Shown in pieces: positions 15,487-24,677 of a DNA stretch of 64,000 nucleotides. Within the stretch, counting starts at the first letter, position 1; each line of letters opens with the position of its first letter. Made by a program: the position numbers and the translations under genes. Under the pieces are notes generated by a model that made no database searches, had not been told where the DNA came from, and saw only the letters and a list, made by a program, of their open reading frames with translations. Origin of the DNA: Shewanella sp. GD04112 (GTDB lineage: Bacteria; Pseudomonadota; Gammaproteobacteria; Enterobacterales; Shewanellaceae); NCBI RefSeq assembly GCF_029835735.1, contig NZ_JAOEAL010000001.1, positions 3,844,001 through 3,908,000 of the forward strand. The letters run 5' to 3'.

Positions 15487-15571
15487 CTAGTGTGGGGTGA
15501 AGCCCCACGACTTTGGTTTACCTCGGTCGATAGACCGCAAATCAAACGTTTCTCAATTGCCGTTCGGCAAT
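15487..15571 (+). repeat. Repeat modules B and C, partial copy 3
   Basis: A third GTGGGG-tgaag-CCCCAC hairpin (about 15492-15508) is followed by CGGTC-gata-GACCG (about 15523-15536) and a TTGCCG-tt-CGGCAA hairpin (about 15558-15571) that ends three bases from the stop of the dienelactone hydrolase gene. The CCAAGGAGGA hairpin and module A are missing from this copy. Confidence 0.75.
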
Positions 15572-15573
15572 CC

Positions 15574-16536
15574 CTAACCTTGTAGGTATTTCCCAAAAAA
15601 ATCCAAGGTTCTTGCCCATGCGAGCTCGGCGGTTGGCTCATCGTAGCGAGCGGTGGAATCATTATGGAAACCATGATTCACATTGGGATAGAGATAGGCA
15701 ATATACTCGGCCTTGTTAGCCTTTAATTGGGTTTCGTACTCGGCCCAAGTGTCGTTAATCCGTTGATCTAACGCGGCAAATTGCAACATCAGCGGGCCTG
15801 TGACTCGGCTGCGTAACTCTGTTGCCGCTGGAGTGCCATAAAAAGGCACGCCCGCTGCTAGCTCATCGGGAATGCTGGCGGCGAGCATATTGACTATATA
15901 GCCGCCAAAGCAGAAACCGACGGCGCCGAGTTTGCCATTACTCTGGGGGTGGGCCTTTAAAAAGCGGGCGGCGGCGATAAAGTCCTGCTCAATTTTGGAT
16001 CTGTCGAGACTGGCTTGCATGGCACGGCCCGCATCGTCATTGCCGGGATAGCCGCCGAGGCTATAAAGCGCATCGGGGGCAAAGGCGATATAGCCTTTGG
16101 CCGCTAAGCGGCGTGCCACATCTTCGATATAAGGATTCAGGCCACGGTTTTCATGCACCACTAATACCACGGCGGCTTTTTTAGTGGGGTCCAAGGTATT
16201 AGGATCGCCCGCCTCTTTGCCAGGAATTAGCATGGAAGTTGGCATCACTAAATAACCGCGACCTTCGCCATAGCCCTCGGGGGAGGGAAACTTCACATAA
16301 CTGGCTTGAATGCTGGGATCGTTAAAGGAGACTTGCTCGGCTAAGGCATAGTTGGGCATGAGTGCGCCAGTGAGCGTTGTCATGGTAAACCCCAGTGCCA
16401 CAAGGCCTGCGAGGCGAGCCATAAACTCGCGGCGGTCGATGATGCCGTGGGCATATTCATCGTACCAATCGAAGGCCTCCTGCGGGATAGGCTGGGCAGC
16501 TGGCGCGTTATTGTCGGACTTGGGTTGTGGGCTCAT
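15574..16536 (-). CDS. Dienelactone hydrolase family protein with twin-arginine signal
   Basis: This alpha/beta-hydrolase carries the dienelactone hydrolase triad Cys209 (GFCFGG), Asp257 (LDQRIND) and His288 (NHGFHND), counted from the ATG at 16536. That ATG is chosen over the one at 16557 because it has GGAGAAAG upstream. The N-terminus is hydrophilic and then has DRREFMARLAGLVALGF, a twin-arginine export signal, so the enzyme probably acts in the periplasm or on the membrane's outer face. Family members cleave lactone or ester bonds; the substrate here is not evident. The gene stands alone between the repeat island and a divergent lipoprotein gene. Confidence 0.9.
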   Translation of the reverse strand: MSPQPKSDNNAPAAQPIPQEAFDWYDEYAHGIIDRREFMARLAGLVALGFTMTTLTGALMPNYALAEQVSFNDPSIQASYVKFPSPEGYGEGRGYLVMPTSMLIPGKEAGDPNTLDPTKKAAVVLVVHENRGLNPYIEDVARRLAAKGYIAFAPDALYSLGGYPGNDDAGRAMQASLDRSKIEQDFIAAARFLKAHPQSNGKLGAVGFCFGGYIVNMLAASIPDELAAGVPFYGTPAATELRSRVTGPLMLQFAALDQRINDTWAEYETQLKANKAEYIAYLYPNVNHGFHNDSTARYDEPTAELAWARTLDFFGKYLQG

Positions 16537-16739
16537 CGTTCTTTCTCCATTGAACAAGCTACCACAGGTTTATCTTCCCTAGCTTGTGAGTTATCTAGCG
16601 GCGTTAACAAGAGTAAAGGATGAAGCCTGATTAGGGCAATCGGCTTTCTCGCCTTAGGCCGATATTCATCATGCAAACTTACGACTGATCTTGCCCCCTG
16701 ATTGGCATGAGCTTTTTATTCCCTAGGGGCTTTTTTGTG

Positions 16740-16745
16740 TATAAT
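16740..16745 (+). promoter_or_regulatory. Possible -10 box for the lipoprotein operon
   Basis: A perfect TATAAT lies 62 bp upstream of the ATG at 16808. No good -35 element is seen at the right distance, so this is tentative. A GCCCC/GGGGC pairing with a following T-run lies just upstream (about 16693-16736). Confidence 0.35.
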
Positions 16746-16807
16746 GTCGCCAATTTTCGGATTAATAGATTTACATTTCAATAACATAAGTTGCCAATGG
16801 AGTTCAG

Positions 16808-19096
16808 ATGGCTATAGGGATATGCAGGGTAATTTGTACCACTCTCACGCTCACGGTTGGGTTAACGGCGTGCGATAGCGCGGGCTCCAATAAATCGGGG
16901 CGCATCCCCAGCGCACGCGAATATCAGGTGATTTCGACCCTCAGCATTAATGACGGTATCGAAACCCAAAAGAACATGCAAGGGCGCGTGCTACTGAATT
17001 ACCAGTTGCAGGATGCTCAGGGTAAAGCGACCAGCTTAACCACCCCATTGACCAATGATGCCCACTTCTTCGTTCAGCCGAGCCTGATGCAATTAAGCGA
17101 TCACGCCCTGCCTATCCCCATCAGCAATATCGATCCAAAAAACAGTGGCAAAGAGCTCACCTCCATCATTCAAGCGGGCTTTAATCTCGAGCTGAAAAAT
17201 GGTGACAACAATCGGCTCACGCCCGTTACCCAGATAAATCAGAAGGATATCGCCGAGCTATTTAACCGCTGGACGAGCCTTAAGTCCCTATTTGAGCAAT
17301 CGCCTACCCTGCCCGTGCAGCTTGAGCCCCGCGTGGGTTATAGCACCAGCGCCCCAATGGATGAGCGGTTAATCTGGACGGTTGAGCAAGTCAGCGACGA
17401 TAGATTGCTGGCGGTGTTACAGAACAAACAGCAACTGGGCGAAAACAGTCACCTTAAGGTCTATGGCAAGTTCGAGCTTAACCGTAAAACCGGTTGGTTG
17501 GAGAGCATGGCGCTATTTAAACAGGATGAACAGCGGGGAAGAACCTTTATCCAGCGCATCGTTATGGCGCCTAAGGATCGCCCCGATGTGATGAGCCTAC
17601 TTTGGTATGCAGATGACAACTACGATACCGAGCGGGATATTGATGATAGGCAAAAGGAGCTTTATCCCATCAGCGATGTGCCGCGGGAATATAAGCCTAC
17701 CGACAAGGCATTTATCCAATCCTTATTAGCTGATCACCAAGGGATTATTGATAGTATTGGCGACTGGGGCAGCGATACTCCCGAGGAGATCCAACTGCGC
17801 TTTGTGCATGCCATGAGTCCGCAATATGTGGTCGGCAATATGCGCTATGAGGATATCACCGCCTTTGATGAGAGCGGAAAAGCGTTAGATCTCGACTTCT
17901 GGCAACACAGCACGGGGGCGGCGGTCAATTTCAGCCGCAACGTTGAGTCATCGACCAATATTATCGCCACGGGGTGGGATAACACCGCCGATAAACTCAA
18001 GCGGATGAGCTATATCAGCGCTAAGCTCACCTTAATCCCCGAGGCGAATAACATCATCGAAAAATCTTGGGACGAACTGCTCGCAGCGGCCTATACCTTT
18101 GGCGATGCCAGCCTCACGATTCAGCCCCTAGATGCCAACGCTAAGCTATTTAAAGTGGTCATCAAGCAGAGCAACAGCCACAAGATCCACCTCGGTCTTC
18201 AGCAGTTAACAGGCAAAATGGCCCATGCCCGCCCCGAGTCTGAATATCCCGAGTGGCTCACCCTGACCGATAAAGAACTGCTAGCGGAGTTGACTGGTGC
18301 CGATGAGAGTCATCAACAGACGACCAGCGCACTGCTCCTTAAGTTAGACGAAATCCCAAAAACCCTAGTGCTAGTGACGAGTCAACCCCAGCCAGAGCTC
18401 ACTCAAAGCAAGCAAATCCGTTTTGTGCCCGAAGCTGAGTACAACCAAAATCTTGCCAATCCCCTGAGTGAGTTTGGCAGCGTCAGTATGGGCGACTCCT
18501 TCTCGGATAAATTGGCAGAGGCAAAGCCTGAAATCAGTGCGGTGAAGGATATAAAAACGGCGACTGAAAACGGTCACAACTTATATATCCCCATGTCTGC
18601 TGCGTTAGCGACGGCCTGTAAGCCCGAGATAGCACAAGGTTTTAATGAAGGTACACAGGCGGTGACTTGGCAGTTTGTGCCCAATGGACCCGAAGGCGCG
18701 GCTTACCATTTGATGACGCCCGACCGCGTGCGCCAGTACTTCTACGATAGGCGCATTCAAGGCACTATCCATTGCAAAGGCGATATCCGCTGGCAAACCT
18801 TGGCGCAATCCGTCACCGAACGCCCTTGGTTAATCGATTTGCAAACCTGGCTGACCGATACGGGTTATGGCAAGGAGCCGAGTAAAGATTTACCCAATTA
18901 CATCAGAGTCGAGAATGCTCAAGGCAAGCCACTAACGATTCGTTTGCCCGAAGAGACAGAGTATAGGATTGATGAAGTACTGTTAGATGGCCGCTATTTA
19001 AGTGTCACAGGCGCCGCCGCTAAGGTGAGTTATATGACTATCTCCCAAGATTCCGTCGATATTCCCTATGAATTCACCTTTAAACCTTTGCCTTAA
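16808..19096 (+). CDS. Large lipoprotein of unknown function
   Basis: The 762-residue product starts with a lipoprotein signal: a short hydrophobic stretch ending in the lipobox LTAC with Cys22, followed by SerAla-rich residues. No known domain is recognised in the rest, which looks globular, soluble and beta-rich, with a few isolated cysteines (for example KPEIA preceded by TACKPEI and IHCKGDI). The ATG follows TGGAG. The next gene starts nine bases after its stop, so the two are in one operon. With the two YwqK-repeat genes downstream it forms an envelope-directed three-gene set. The residue after Cys22 is Asp, the classical inner-membrane retention signal in Enterobacteria. Confidence 0.8.
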   Translation: MAIGICRVICTTLTLTVGLTACDSAGSNKSGRIPSAREYQVISTLSINDGIETQKNMQGRVLLNYQLQDAQGKATSLTTPLTNDAHFFVQPSLMQLSDHALPIPISNIDPKNSGKELTSIIQAGFNLELKNGDNNRLTPVTQINQKDIAELFNRWTSLKSLFEQSPTLPVQLEPRVGYSTSAPMDERLIWTVEQVSDDRLLAVLQNKQQLGENSHLKVYGKFELNRKTGWLESMALFKQDEQRGRTFIQRIVMAPKDRPDVMSLLWYADDNYDTERDIDDRQKELYPISDVPREYKPTDKAFIQSLLADHQGIIDSIGDWGSDTPEEIQLRFVHAMSPQYVVGNMRYEDITAFDESGKALDLDFWQHSTGAAVNFSRNVESSTNIIATGWDNTADKLKRMSYISAKLTLIPEANNIIEKSWDELLAAAYTFGDASLTIQPLDANAKLFKVVIKQSNSHKIHLGLQQLTGKMAHARPESEYPEWLTLTDKELLAELTGADESHQQTTSALLLKLDEIPKTLVLVTSQPQPELTQSKQIRFVPEAEYNQNLANPLSEFGSVSMGDSFSDKLAEAKPEISAVKDIKTATENGHNLYIPMSAALATACKPEIAQGFNEGTQAVTWQFVPNGPEGAAYHLMTPDRVRQYFYDRRIQGTIHCKGDIRWQTLAQSVTERPWLIDLQTWLTDTGYGKEPSKDLPNYIRVENAQGKPLTIRLPEETEYRIDEVLLDGRYLSVTGAAAKVSYMTISQDSVDIPYEFTFKPLP

Positions 19097-19105
19097 GGAG
19101 CGGTT

Positions 19106-20839
19106 ATGCGTCCATTTACTGTAAAACTGCTCCTAGGAGCACTCGCCCTCATCAGTACCCATGCCAATGCAGAGAAGGTATTACTCGATGCCCATTGGAA
19201 TGTCATCAAGGATGAGAAAAAAGCGCTGTACTATTTTGAGCAACCCGTTGATCTGACTGATGGCTACTATAAGGTCGAGGTTTACTACAAAGAAAAGAAT
19301 AGGCTTTTCTGCTCAACGGCCATTGCCGATAAAAATATCGGCAAGGCACTCACCAGCGAGCAATTTCGCGGGCCTTATCAATGTTACTTCGACGATGGAA
19401 ACCCCTACGAACAGGGCTTTCGCAACGGGCAAGGTCAGCTCGATGGCCTAATCAAAAAGTACATTGCCACGGGCCAGTTATATACTGAGTCGCACTATGA
19501 AAATGGTGTAAAACAAGGCCAAGAAACGGGTTATTGGAATGGCGGCAATATCCGCAACAAAACCACCTATAAAGATGGCCAAGCCGTCGGTATCAGCGAA
19601 AATTTTAGCCCCGAAGGAGAAGTCACCGCCAAAATCTGCCATGACCCCACCTGTGTCAGCCAATATTTTAATCTAGGTAAACTCAACCGAGAGGAACATA
19701 AGATTGATGGGCTACTGCAAGGCACAGAGACCACTTGGGGGCTAAATGGGCAAGTCATCTCCACCCAAGAGTGGTTTAAGGATAAAAAACACGGCGACTA
19801 CTTTAGCTATTTTGACAATGGCAAGGTAGAGCAGCACTTTCAATATCAACAGAATTTTAAGGTCGGTGAGCAGCTCACTTATTTTGAAAATGGCCAGCTC
19901 AAATTAAAGGAAGTCACCAACGATAAGGGCGATGTCATCCAGGTTATCGAATACGATGACAAGGGTGAGATTAAACGCACTACCGACAGCAAATACCAAG
20001 GTAATCGCTGGGTTTATCGCAAACAGCAGCGCTATCGCGACGGCCAATTGATTGAGACTCACGAAGAGGACAAACTCAAAAACGGGTCGCTCTCTGAAAC
20101 CTTTAAAAAAGGCTTGTTAATCGAGCGCCAAGAGCGACTCAATAAGCAATTGAATGGCTTACAGATCAAATCCTTCGACTACAACGATGTCATCACCCTC
20201 ACCCGCGAATATTATCAGGCGGGTAAGCGTGAAGGCGCCTATGAGACGGTGAAAATTGAGCCTGCCACGGGCAAAAGTCAGCTGGTAGAGCAAGGTCAGT
20301 ATGCCAAGGATAAACAAGCTGGCACTTGGAAGAAATATCAGGACGACGCCACCCTCACCTATAGCCACGATGATAATGGTGAGCTCCACGGTGAATACCT
20401 TAACAAGAGCAATTCAGGCCAGTTGCTTGAATCTATGCACTTTAAACATGGCAAGCCCGATGGTTTAGTCCAGCGTTACGCCAGTAATGGCCAAGTGTAT
20501 GAAAAAGGCGAATATCGTAATAACCTGCGCCAAGGCGATTGGGTATTCACCGATAATGAATTCCAATATCGCCCAAGGCCGAATCCTGAAAGACGCTCTT
20601 GGCATGGCCGTTTTGAGCAGGGTAAGCAAGTCGGCCACTGGGAATTGCGTACAGTCGAGGATTATGTGCTCGAAATAGCCAACTATGACGACCAAGGTAA
20701 CTTGCATGGTAAGCAATACCAGTTTGAGAATAATGGCTCGATACAGGTGATTAATCATTACAATCACGGCCAATTTTTAAATCAGGAAACACCGCCGCCC
20801 GTCTTACCCGTTGAAGATAGCGTGTTTCCTTTTTATTAA
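19106..20839 (+). CDS. Exported YwqK/MORN_2-repeat protein
   Basis: The 577-residue product has a signal peptide (MRPFTVKLLLGALALISTHANA) and then consists largely of repeats of 20-25 residues with the pattern Y-x-N/D-G-x-x-x-x-x-x-Y/F-x-x-G, for example YFDNGKVEQHFQYQQ and YFENGQLKLKEV. These are MORN variant repeats as found in YwqK-type proteins, which fold as extended beta-hairpin arrays and are thought to act in binding. No catalytic domain is seen. The start has GGAG upstream and lies nine bases from the lipoprotein stop. Likely periplasmic; the partner is unknown. Confidence 0.85.
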   Translation: MRPFTVKLLLGALALISTHANAEKVLLDAHWNVIKDEKKALYYFEQPVDLTDGYYKVEVYYKEKNRLFCSTAIADKNIGKALTSEQFRGPYQCYFDDGNPYEQGFRNGQGQLDGLIKKYIATGQLYTESHYENGVKQGQETGYWNGGNIRNKTTYKDGQAVGISENFSPEGEVTAKICHDPTCVSQYFNLGKLNREEHKIDGLLQGTETTWGLNGQVISTQEWFKDKKHGDYFSYFDNGKVEQHFQYQQNFKVGEQLTYFENGQLKLKEVTNDKGDVIQVIEYDDKGEIKRTTDSKYQGNRWVYRKQQRYRDGQLIETHEEDKLKNGSLSETFKKGLLIERQERLNKQLNGLQIKSFDYNDVITLTREYYQAGKREGAYETVKIEPATGKSQLVEQGQYAKDKQAGTWKKYQDDATLTYSHDDNGELHGEYLNKSNSGQLLESMHFKHGKPDGLVQRYASNGQVYEKGEYRNNLRQGDWVFTDNEFQYRPRPNPERRSWHGRFEQGKQVGHWELRTVEDYVLEIANYDDQGNLHGKQYQFENNGSIQVINHYNHGQFLNQETPPPVLPVEDSVFPFY

Positions 20840-20998
20840 CTCAAGCCTGTGGCTGTAAGCTGTTTAGCTTAACGCCATTCGCGTACACTAACTCGCTGTG
20901 CACTCAGCCAAAGTGCACAGCATTAACGTATTATAAACGTTAGGATTCTTATACTGGTCGCCATTGTGCGGCCCTAAGACCCAGAGCAAAGGATCAGC

Positions 20999-23311
20999 AT
21001 GTACAACACGCCATTTCGCCTTATTAGCCTCGCCATTGCCGCAACTAGCCTAGTCGGCGTCCATGCACAGGCGGCGCAAAACCTCTCCTCCATGATGGTC
21101 GAAATTCGCCAGCAGGACGGCATTCCCAGCTATTACAATCTCGCCACTGGCATGCCCTTAAATGGCGACATTGCCATCGTTCGCGATAACCAAGGTTATA
21201 CCTTAGGGCAATTTTCGCAGGGGATACCGAATGGGAAATGGCAGGTATTTCATACTAATAACAGCCGAATCGTCGAAGGTAACTATCAACTGGGTTACCA
21301 AGATGGCACCTGGCGACTGTTCGACTTAGATGGCGACCTAACCGAGGAGCAGCAATTTGCCAAGGGAGTCCCCGTTGACGAATGGAAGGAATTTAACGCC
21401 ACGGGCAATGTTACCCAAAGCACCCTCTATAAAAATGGCCAAAAGTCTCAGGTAAAACGTTTCTTCCCGAGTGGCAAATTACAGGCGCAAGAAAGCTACC
21501 TCGATAACCTTCGCCACGGTAAATGGGAAAGCTTTTATGAGAACGGCACCCTCTCCCAAAGCCAAACCTACGCTAATAACCAACTCTCTGGCCCCTATCT
21601 CGAGCAAAATGCCGAGGGCCAAGTGGTCGTTCATGGGCGTTTTGATGCTGACGGTCGCCGCCAAGGTTTATGGGAAACCTTTTTCGACGATGGCACTAAG
21701 GCCAGTGCCAGCCAATTTAATCTCGATAAACTCGAGGGTGAAGAACGCACCTTTTATCCCAGTGGCGAACTGGCGAGCTTGTGCCACTATCAGGCGGGAC
21801 TGCGCCATGGTAAGTGTCAGCAATTCAATGAACTGGGTAAACTCCAAGTGGAGGAGCAATACCTCAACGATGTACTAGAGGGACGCCAGCAATACTTTAA
21901 TCTTGAGGGCGTACTGACCAGCGATTTGAACTACAAGCAGGATATGCTCGCTGGCACGCAAAAGTATTTCCATTCCAACGGCCAACTTAAAGAGCTGCGA
22001 ACCTATCAAGACTCGCAACTGGCCGATAATGGTCAATATCCGTTGCATGGCCCTTCTGAGCGCTATGATGCGGACGGTAATCTTATCGAAAAAAGCAGCT
22101 ACAACATGGGCTTAAAGGATGGATTATTTGAGCGCTATAACGGCGGAAAACTGCAAACCGCAGAGGTGTGGAAGCTAGGTCAACGGGACGGAGAATTTCG
22201 TCGTTACCACACCAATGGCCAACTACGCAGCTTAGATGTGTATGTCGATGGCAAACTCACTGGCCGCTCCGAATCCTACTATGAAGATGGCTCGGTGAAT
22301 GAGCGCGGTGAGCGCATCGAAGGCGCTTGGGTTGGTAAGTACGAATCCTTTTACGACAATGGCAAGCCCAGAGAACTCGCCCACTACGCCCGCACAAAAC
22401 CAGATAACAGCAATAGCTATCCCCTCGATGGCCACTTTAGTCGCTGGTACTACAATGGCGATCTTAATGAGGAAGGTGAATATAAAGCAGGCTTAAAAGA
22501 AGGGCTGTGGATCCAATATCAACAGGGGCAAAAACAGAAAGAACAGAGCTTTGTTAACGGCAAACTCAATGGCGACTACGCCGAATATTATCAAGGTCGC
22601 CGCCGCGTCACCGGCCAATATGAGGATAATCAAAAAACCGGTCTCTGGATTGACTACCGCTACGAAGCCAAAGACCCAACCTACGGCGCGATCCCTGAGG
22701 GCAATATCAGCCAGAAAACCCATTGGAAGGACAATAAGCGCCATGGCACCAGCGAGTACTACAGCTTTAAGCAAGTGGTTTATCGCTTAGAAACCTTTGA
22801 TAACAATGATAAAACAGGCACCTATGCCGAATATTATCCTAACAATGGCCAGCTCAAACTCAGCGGCACTATGGATAAAGGCAAGCAAACGGGTCTGTGG
22901 GAAAGCTGGTATGAGGATGGCATTTTAGCCGCCAGCAGCGAGTTTTTAGATAACCAACAACAGGGCAGCAGCAAAGAGTATTACAGCAACGGCCAGCTCA
23001 AACTCGAAGCCCAATACACTAAAGGCGAGCTCGACGGCGAGCGCAGGGAATACCATCAAAATGGCAAACCTAAACTGACTGAGACTTGGTTGAAGGGTCA
23101 GAAGGAAGGCGATGCCAGCTATTACCACACCAATGGCAAACTGGCCGAACAGGGGAGCTTTTTACGGGATCGTAAAGAAGGTTTGTGGCAACAATTTTGG
23201 CCCAATGGCGAAAAACGCAGTGAGGGCAGCTATATTGCCGATCGCCAAGCGGGAGATTGGAATAATTACGATCAGCTCGGCAAGTTGATCAATACCGAGC
23301 ACCATGGCTAA
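20999..23311 (+). CDS. Exported YwqK/MORN_2-repeat protein, longer paralogue
   Basis: The 770-residue product has a signal peptide ending near AHAQAA and is built almost entirely of MORN_2/YwqK repeats, around two dozen, such as YHTNGQLRSLDVY, YEDGSVNERGE and YSNGQLKLEAQYTKG. Repeats often contain G-x-W and NGQLK elements. It follows the 577-residue paralogue after 159 bp, with AAAGGA before the ATG, and may be read from the same promoter or its own. No toxin gene is next to it, so the antitoxin label sometimes given to YwqK proteins is not supported here. Confidence 0.85.
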   Translation: MYNTPFRLISLAIAATSLVGVHAQAAQNLSSMMVEIRQQDGIPSYYNLATGMPLNGDIAIVRDNQGYTLGQFSQGIPNGKWQVFHTNNSRIVEGNYQLGYQDGTWRLFDLDGDLTEEQQFAKGVPVDEWKEFNATGNVTQSTLYKNGQKSQVKRFFPSGKLQAQESYLDNLRHGKWESFYENGTLSQSQTYANNQLSGPYLEQNAEGQVVVHGRFDADGRRQGLWETFFDDGTKASASQFNLDKLEGEERTFYPSGELASLCHYQAGLRHGKCQQFNELGKLQVEEQYLNDVLEGRQQYFNLEGVLTSDLNYKQDMLAGTQKYFHSNGQLKELRTYQDSQLADNGQYPLHGPSERYDADGNLIEKSSYNMGLKDGLFERYNGGKLQTAEVWKLGQRDGEFRRYHTNGQLRSLDVYVDGKLTGRSESYYEDGSVNERGERIEGAWVGKYESFYDNGKPRELAHYARTKPDNSNSYPLDGHFSRWYYNGDLNEEGEYKAGLKEGLWIQYQQGQKQKEQSFVNGKLNGDYAEYYQGRRRVTGQYEDNQKTGLWIDYRYEAKDPTYGAIPEGNISQKTHWKDNKRHGTSEYYSFKQVVYRLETFDNNDKTGTYAEYYPNNGQLKLSGTMDKGKQTGLWESWYEDGILAASSEFLDNQQQGSSKEYYSNGQLKLEAQYTKGELDGERREYHQNGKPKLTETWLKGQKEGDASYYHTNGKLAEQGSFLRDRKEGLWQQFWPNGEKRSEGSYIADRQAGDWNNYDQLGKLINTEHHG

Positions 23312-23521
23312 GACATTGACTTAGCCAGCATGCGGCTTGCCTGAATCTGCGCACAACATCGACTAAGTCAAAGGTATTAATCGAGAACTGGGGTTTGGAA
23401 TAAAAAAGCGATCTCGCTCAAAAATTTATGCCTAACCCCAAATCTAAAGGATTATTCATGCAAAGTGTGCCATAACCAATGTCTATACTAACGGCCTTTT
23501 TCCGCTTTGGATCAACTGCCT

Positions 23522-24619
23522 ATGAAGACATTTATCAAAGACGAATTTGCCCTGCTGCTCGGAATACTCACTTTAGTATTCTTTAAAATGGGTGGCGATA
23601 GCTTGCTGGCCGATGGCACAGCACTCTCAACTTATATTCCCGTTTCACTCGCCCTGCTCGGAGTAGTGACTTGGGCGATTTTCTCCGTGGTGCGTCATTC
23701 GGACGCGCTTGCCATCAAGCTCGGTGACCCCTATGGCACCTTAATTTTAACTCTGTCGGTGATTTCGCTCGAAGTCGTGATGATTTCTTCGGTAATGTTA
23801 ACGGGCGAGCCAACCCCCGTGATGGCAAGGGATACCATGTTTGCCGTGGTAATGTTAATTATCAACGGTTTAGTCGGTTTCACCCTCTTACTTGGCGGTT
23901 GGCGCTATCATACCCAGCACTTTAATTTGGATGGGGTGAAATCCTATTTAGTGGCGATTATTCCCCTCGCCCTGCTCTGTTTAGTGCTACCTAACTTTAC
24001 CGAGGGTGGCACCATTGGCAGCATGTCCAAACCTATGTCTTGGATGCTGATCATCATCTCGATTTTGCTCTATGGTATTTTTTTAGTGATCCAAACCAAG
24101 AGCCATAGCCACTTCTTTGTCGATGCCGACCATGAGGACCACGAAGAGCATCACGGCATACTGCGCAGCAATATCTACCACACAGTGCTGTTGATTGGTT
24201 ATTTGCTGGTGGTGATTCTACTCGCCAAAACCCTTGCGATGCCAATCAATTACAGCGTGGCCTCTCTAGGTGCGCCGCCAGCACTGGGTGGCTTTATTGT
24301 CGCCTGTTTGATCTTATCGCCAGAGGCCGTGGGTGGCTTTAAAGCTGCACTCAACAATCAACTGCAGCGGGCGATGAACCTCTATTTTGGTTCAGTACTC
24401 GCCACTATTGCGCTTACCGTACCCGCGGTGTTGATTATTGGCTCTCTTATCGACCAAGAAGTCCACCTAGGCCTATCTGCAGCGGATATGGTGCTATTGG
24501 CCACCAGTTTAATGATCTGCAAAGTCAGTTTTAGCAGCGGTCGAACCAATGCACTCCATGGGGCGACCCATATAGTGCTGTTTATCGTGTACCTCTTCCT
24601 GATGTTTGAGCACGCCTAA
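23522..24619 (+). CDS. chaA: Calcium/proton (sodium/proton) antiporter
   Basis: ChaA is an inner-membrane cation/proton exchanger of the CaCA superfamily. The protein has about eleven hydrophobic helices in two halves, the family segment YGTLILTLSVISLEVVMIS with its conserved glutamate, ARDTMFAVVM, and an acidic, histidine-rich loop (DADHEDHEEHH) between the halves. The second half carries LSPEAVGGFKAALNNQLQRAMN, the matching glutamate motif. The ATG at 23522 is preferred over an upstream TTG at 23507; the resulting 365 residues match the family length. It is monocistronic, ended by a hairpin terminator. Confidence 0.9.
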   Translation: MKTFIKDEFALLLGILTLVFFKMGGDSLLADGTALSTYIPVSLALLGVVTWAIFSVVRHSDALAIKLGDPYGTLILTLSVISLEVVMISSVMLTGEPTPVMARDTMFAVVMLIINGLVGFTLLLGGWRYHTQHFNLDGVKSYLVAIIPLALLCLVLPNFTEGGTIGSMSKPMSWMLIIISILLYGIFLVIQTKSHSHFFVDADHEDHEEHHGILRSNIYHTVLLIGYLLVVILLAKTLAMPINYSVASLGAPPALGGFIVACLILSPEAVGGFKAALNNQLQRAMNLYFGSVLATIALTVPAVLIIGSLIDQEVHLGLSAADMVLLATSLMICKVSFSSGRTNALHGATHIVLFIVYLFLMFEHA

Positions 24620-24650
24620 ATACCGCTTACATTCAATAGGAAAACCCATT

Positions 24651-24677
24651 AGCCGAGGGTTTACCTCGGCTTTTTAT
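24651..24677. terminator. Bidirectional terminator between chaA and the rhomboid gene
   Basis: AGCCGAGG (24651-24658) pairs with CCTCGGCT (24664-24671), followed by a T-run on the plus strand. It ends chaA and overlaps the stop codon of the convergent rhomboid gene. Confidence 0.85.

Larger units (their letters stand above)
14492..15573. other. 1.1-kb gene-free region built from structured repeats
   Basis: Apart from unclassified sequence at about 14875-15210, the region consists of two full composite repeats (14586-14873 and 15216-15465) and a third partial one (15487-15571). Each composite has a long folded module A, a double hairpin module B and a small hairpin module C. The open frames on either strand run through the hairpins and show no protein character. 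Near 14913-14963 are two further simple hairpins (CTTTGTCG/CGACAAAG and TGGCTAA/TTAGCCA). Confidence 0.75.

Noticed and set aside
9097..15573. CRISPR array
   Set aside because: The repeats are long, divergent and irregularly spaced, without unique spacers of constant length, and there are no cas genes.
9748..15573. Insertion sequence or transposon as the source of the island
   Set aside because: No transposase or integrase frame and no clear terminal inverted repeats with target duplications are present.
14500..15674. Several 60-120 codon frames in the repeat region, with similar translated segments recurring between copies
   Set aside because: They run through the hairpins of the repeat modules, have no ribosome sites, and the recurring amino-acid strings are only translations of the repeated DNA.
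16693..16736. Terminator for a plus-strand transcript
   Set aside because: The pairing GCCCC/GGGGC encloses a long loop and no plus-strand gene lies upstream; it may be part of the promoter region.
16808..23311. Toxin-antitoxin module, because YwqK repeats are sometimes labelled as antitoxins
   Set aside because: No toxin-like gene is adjacent and all three products carry export signals.
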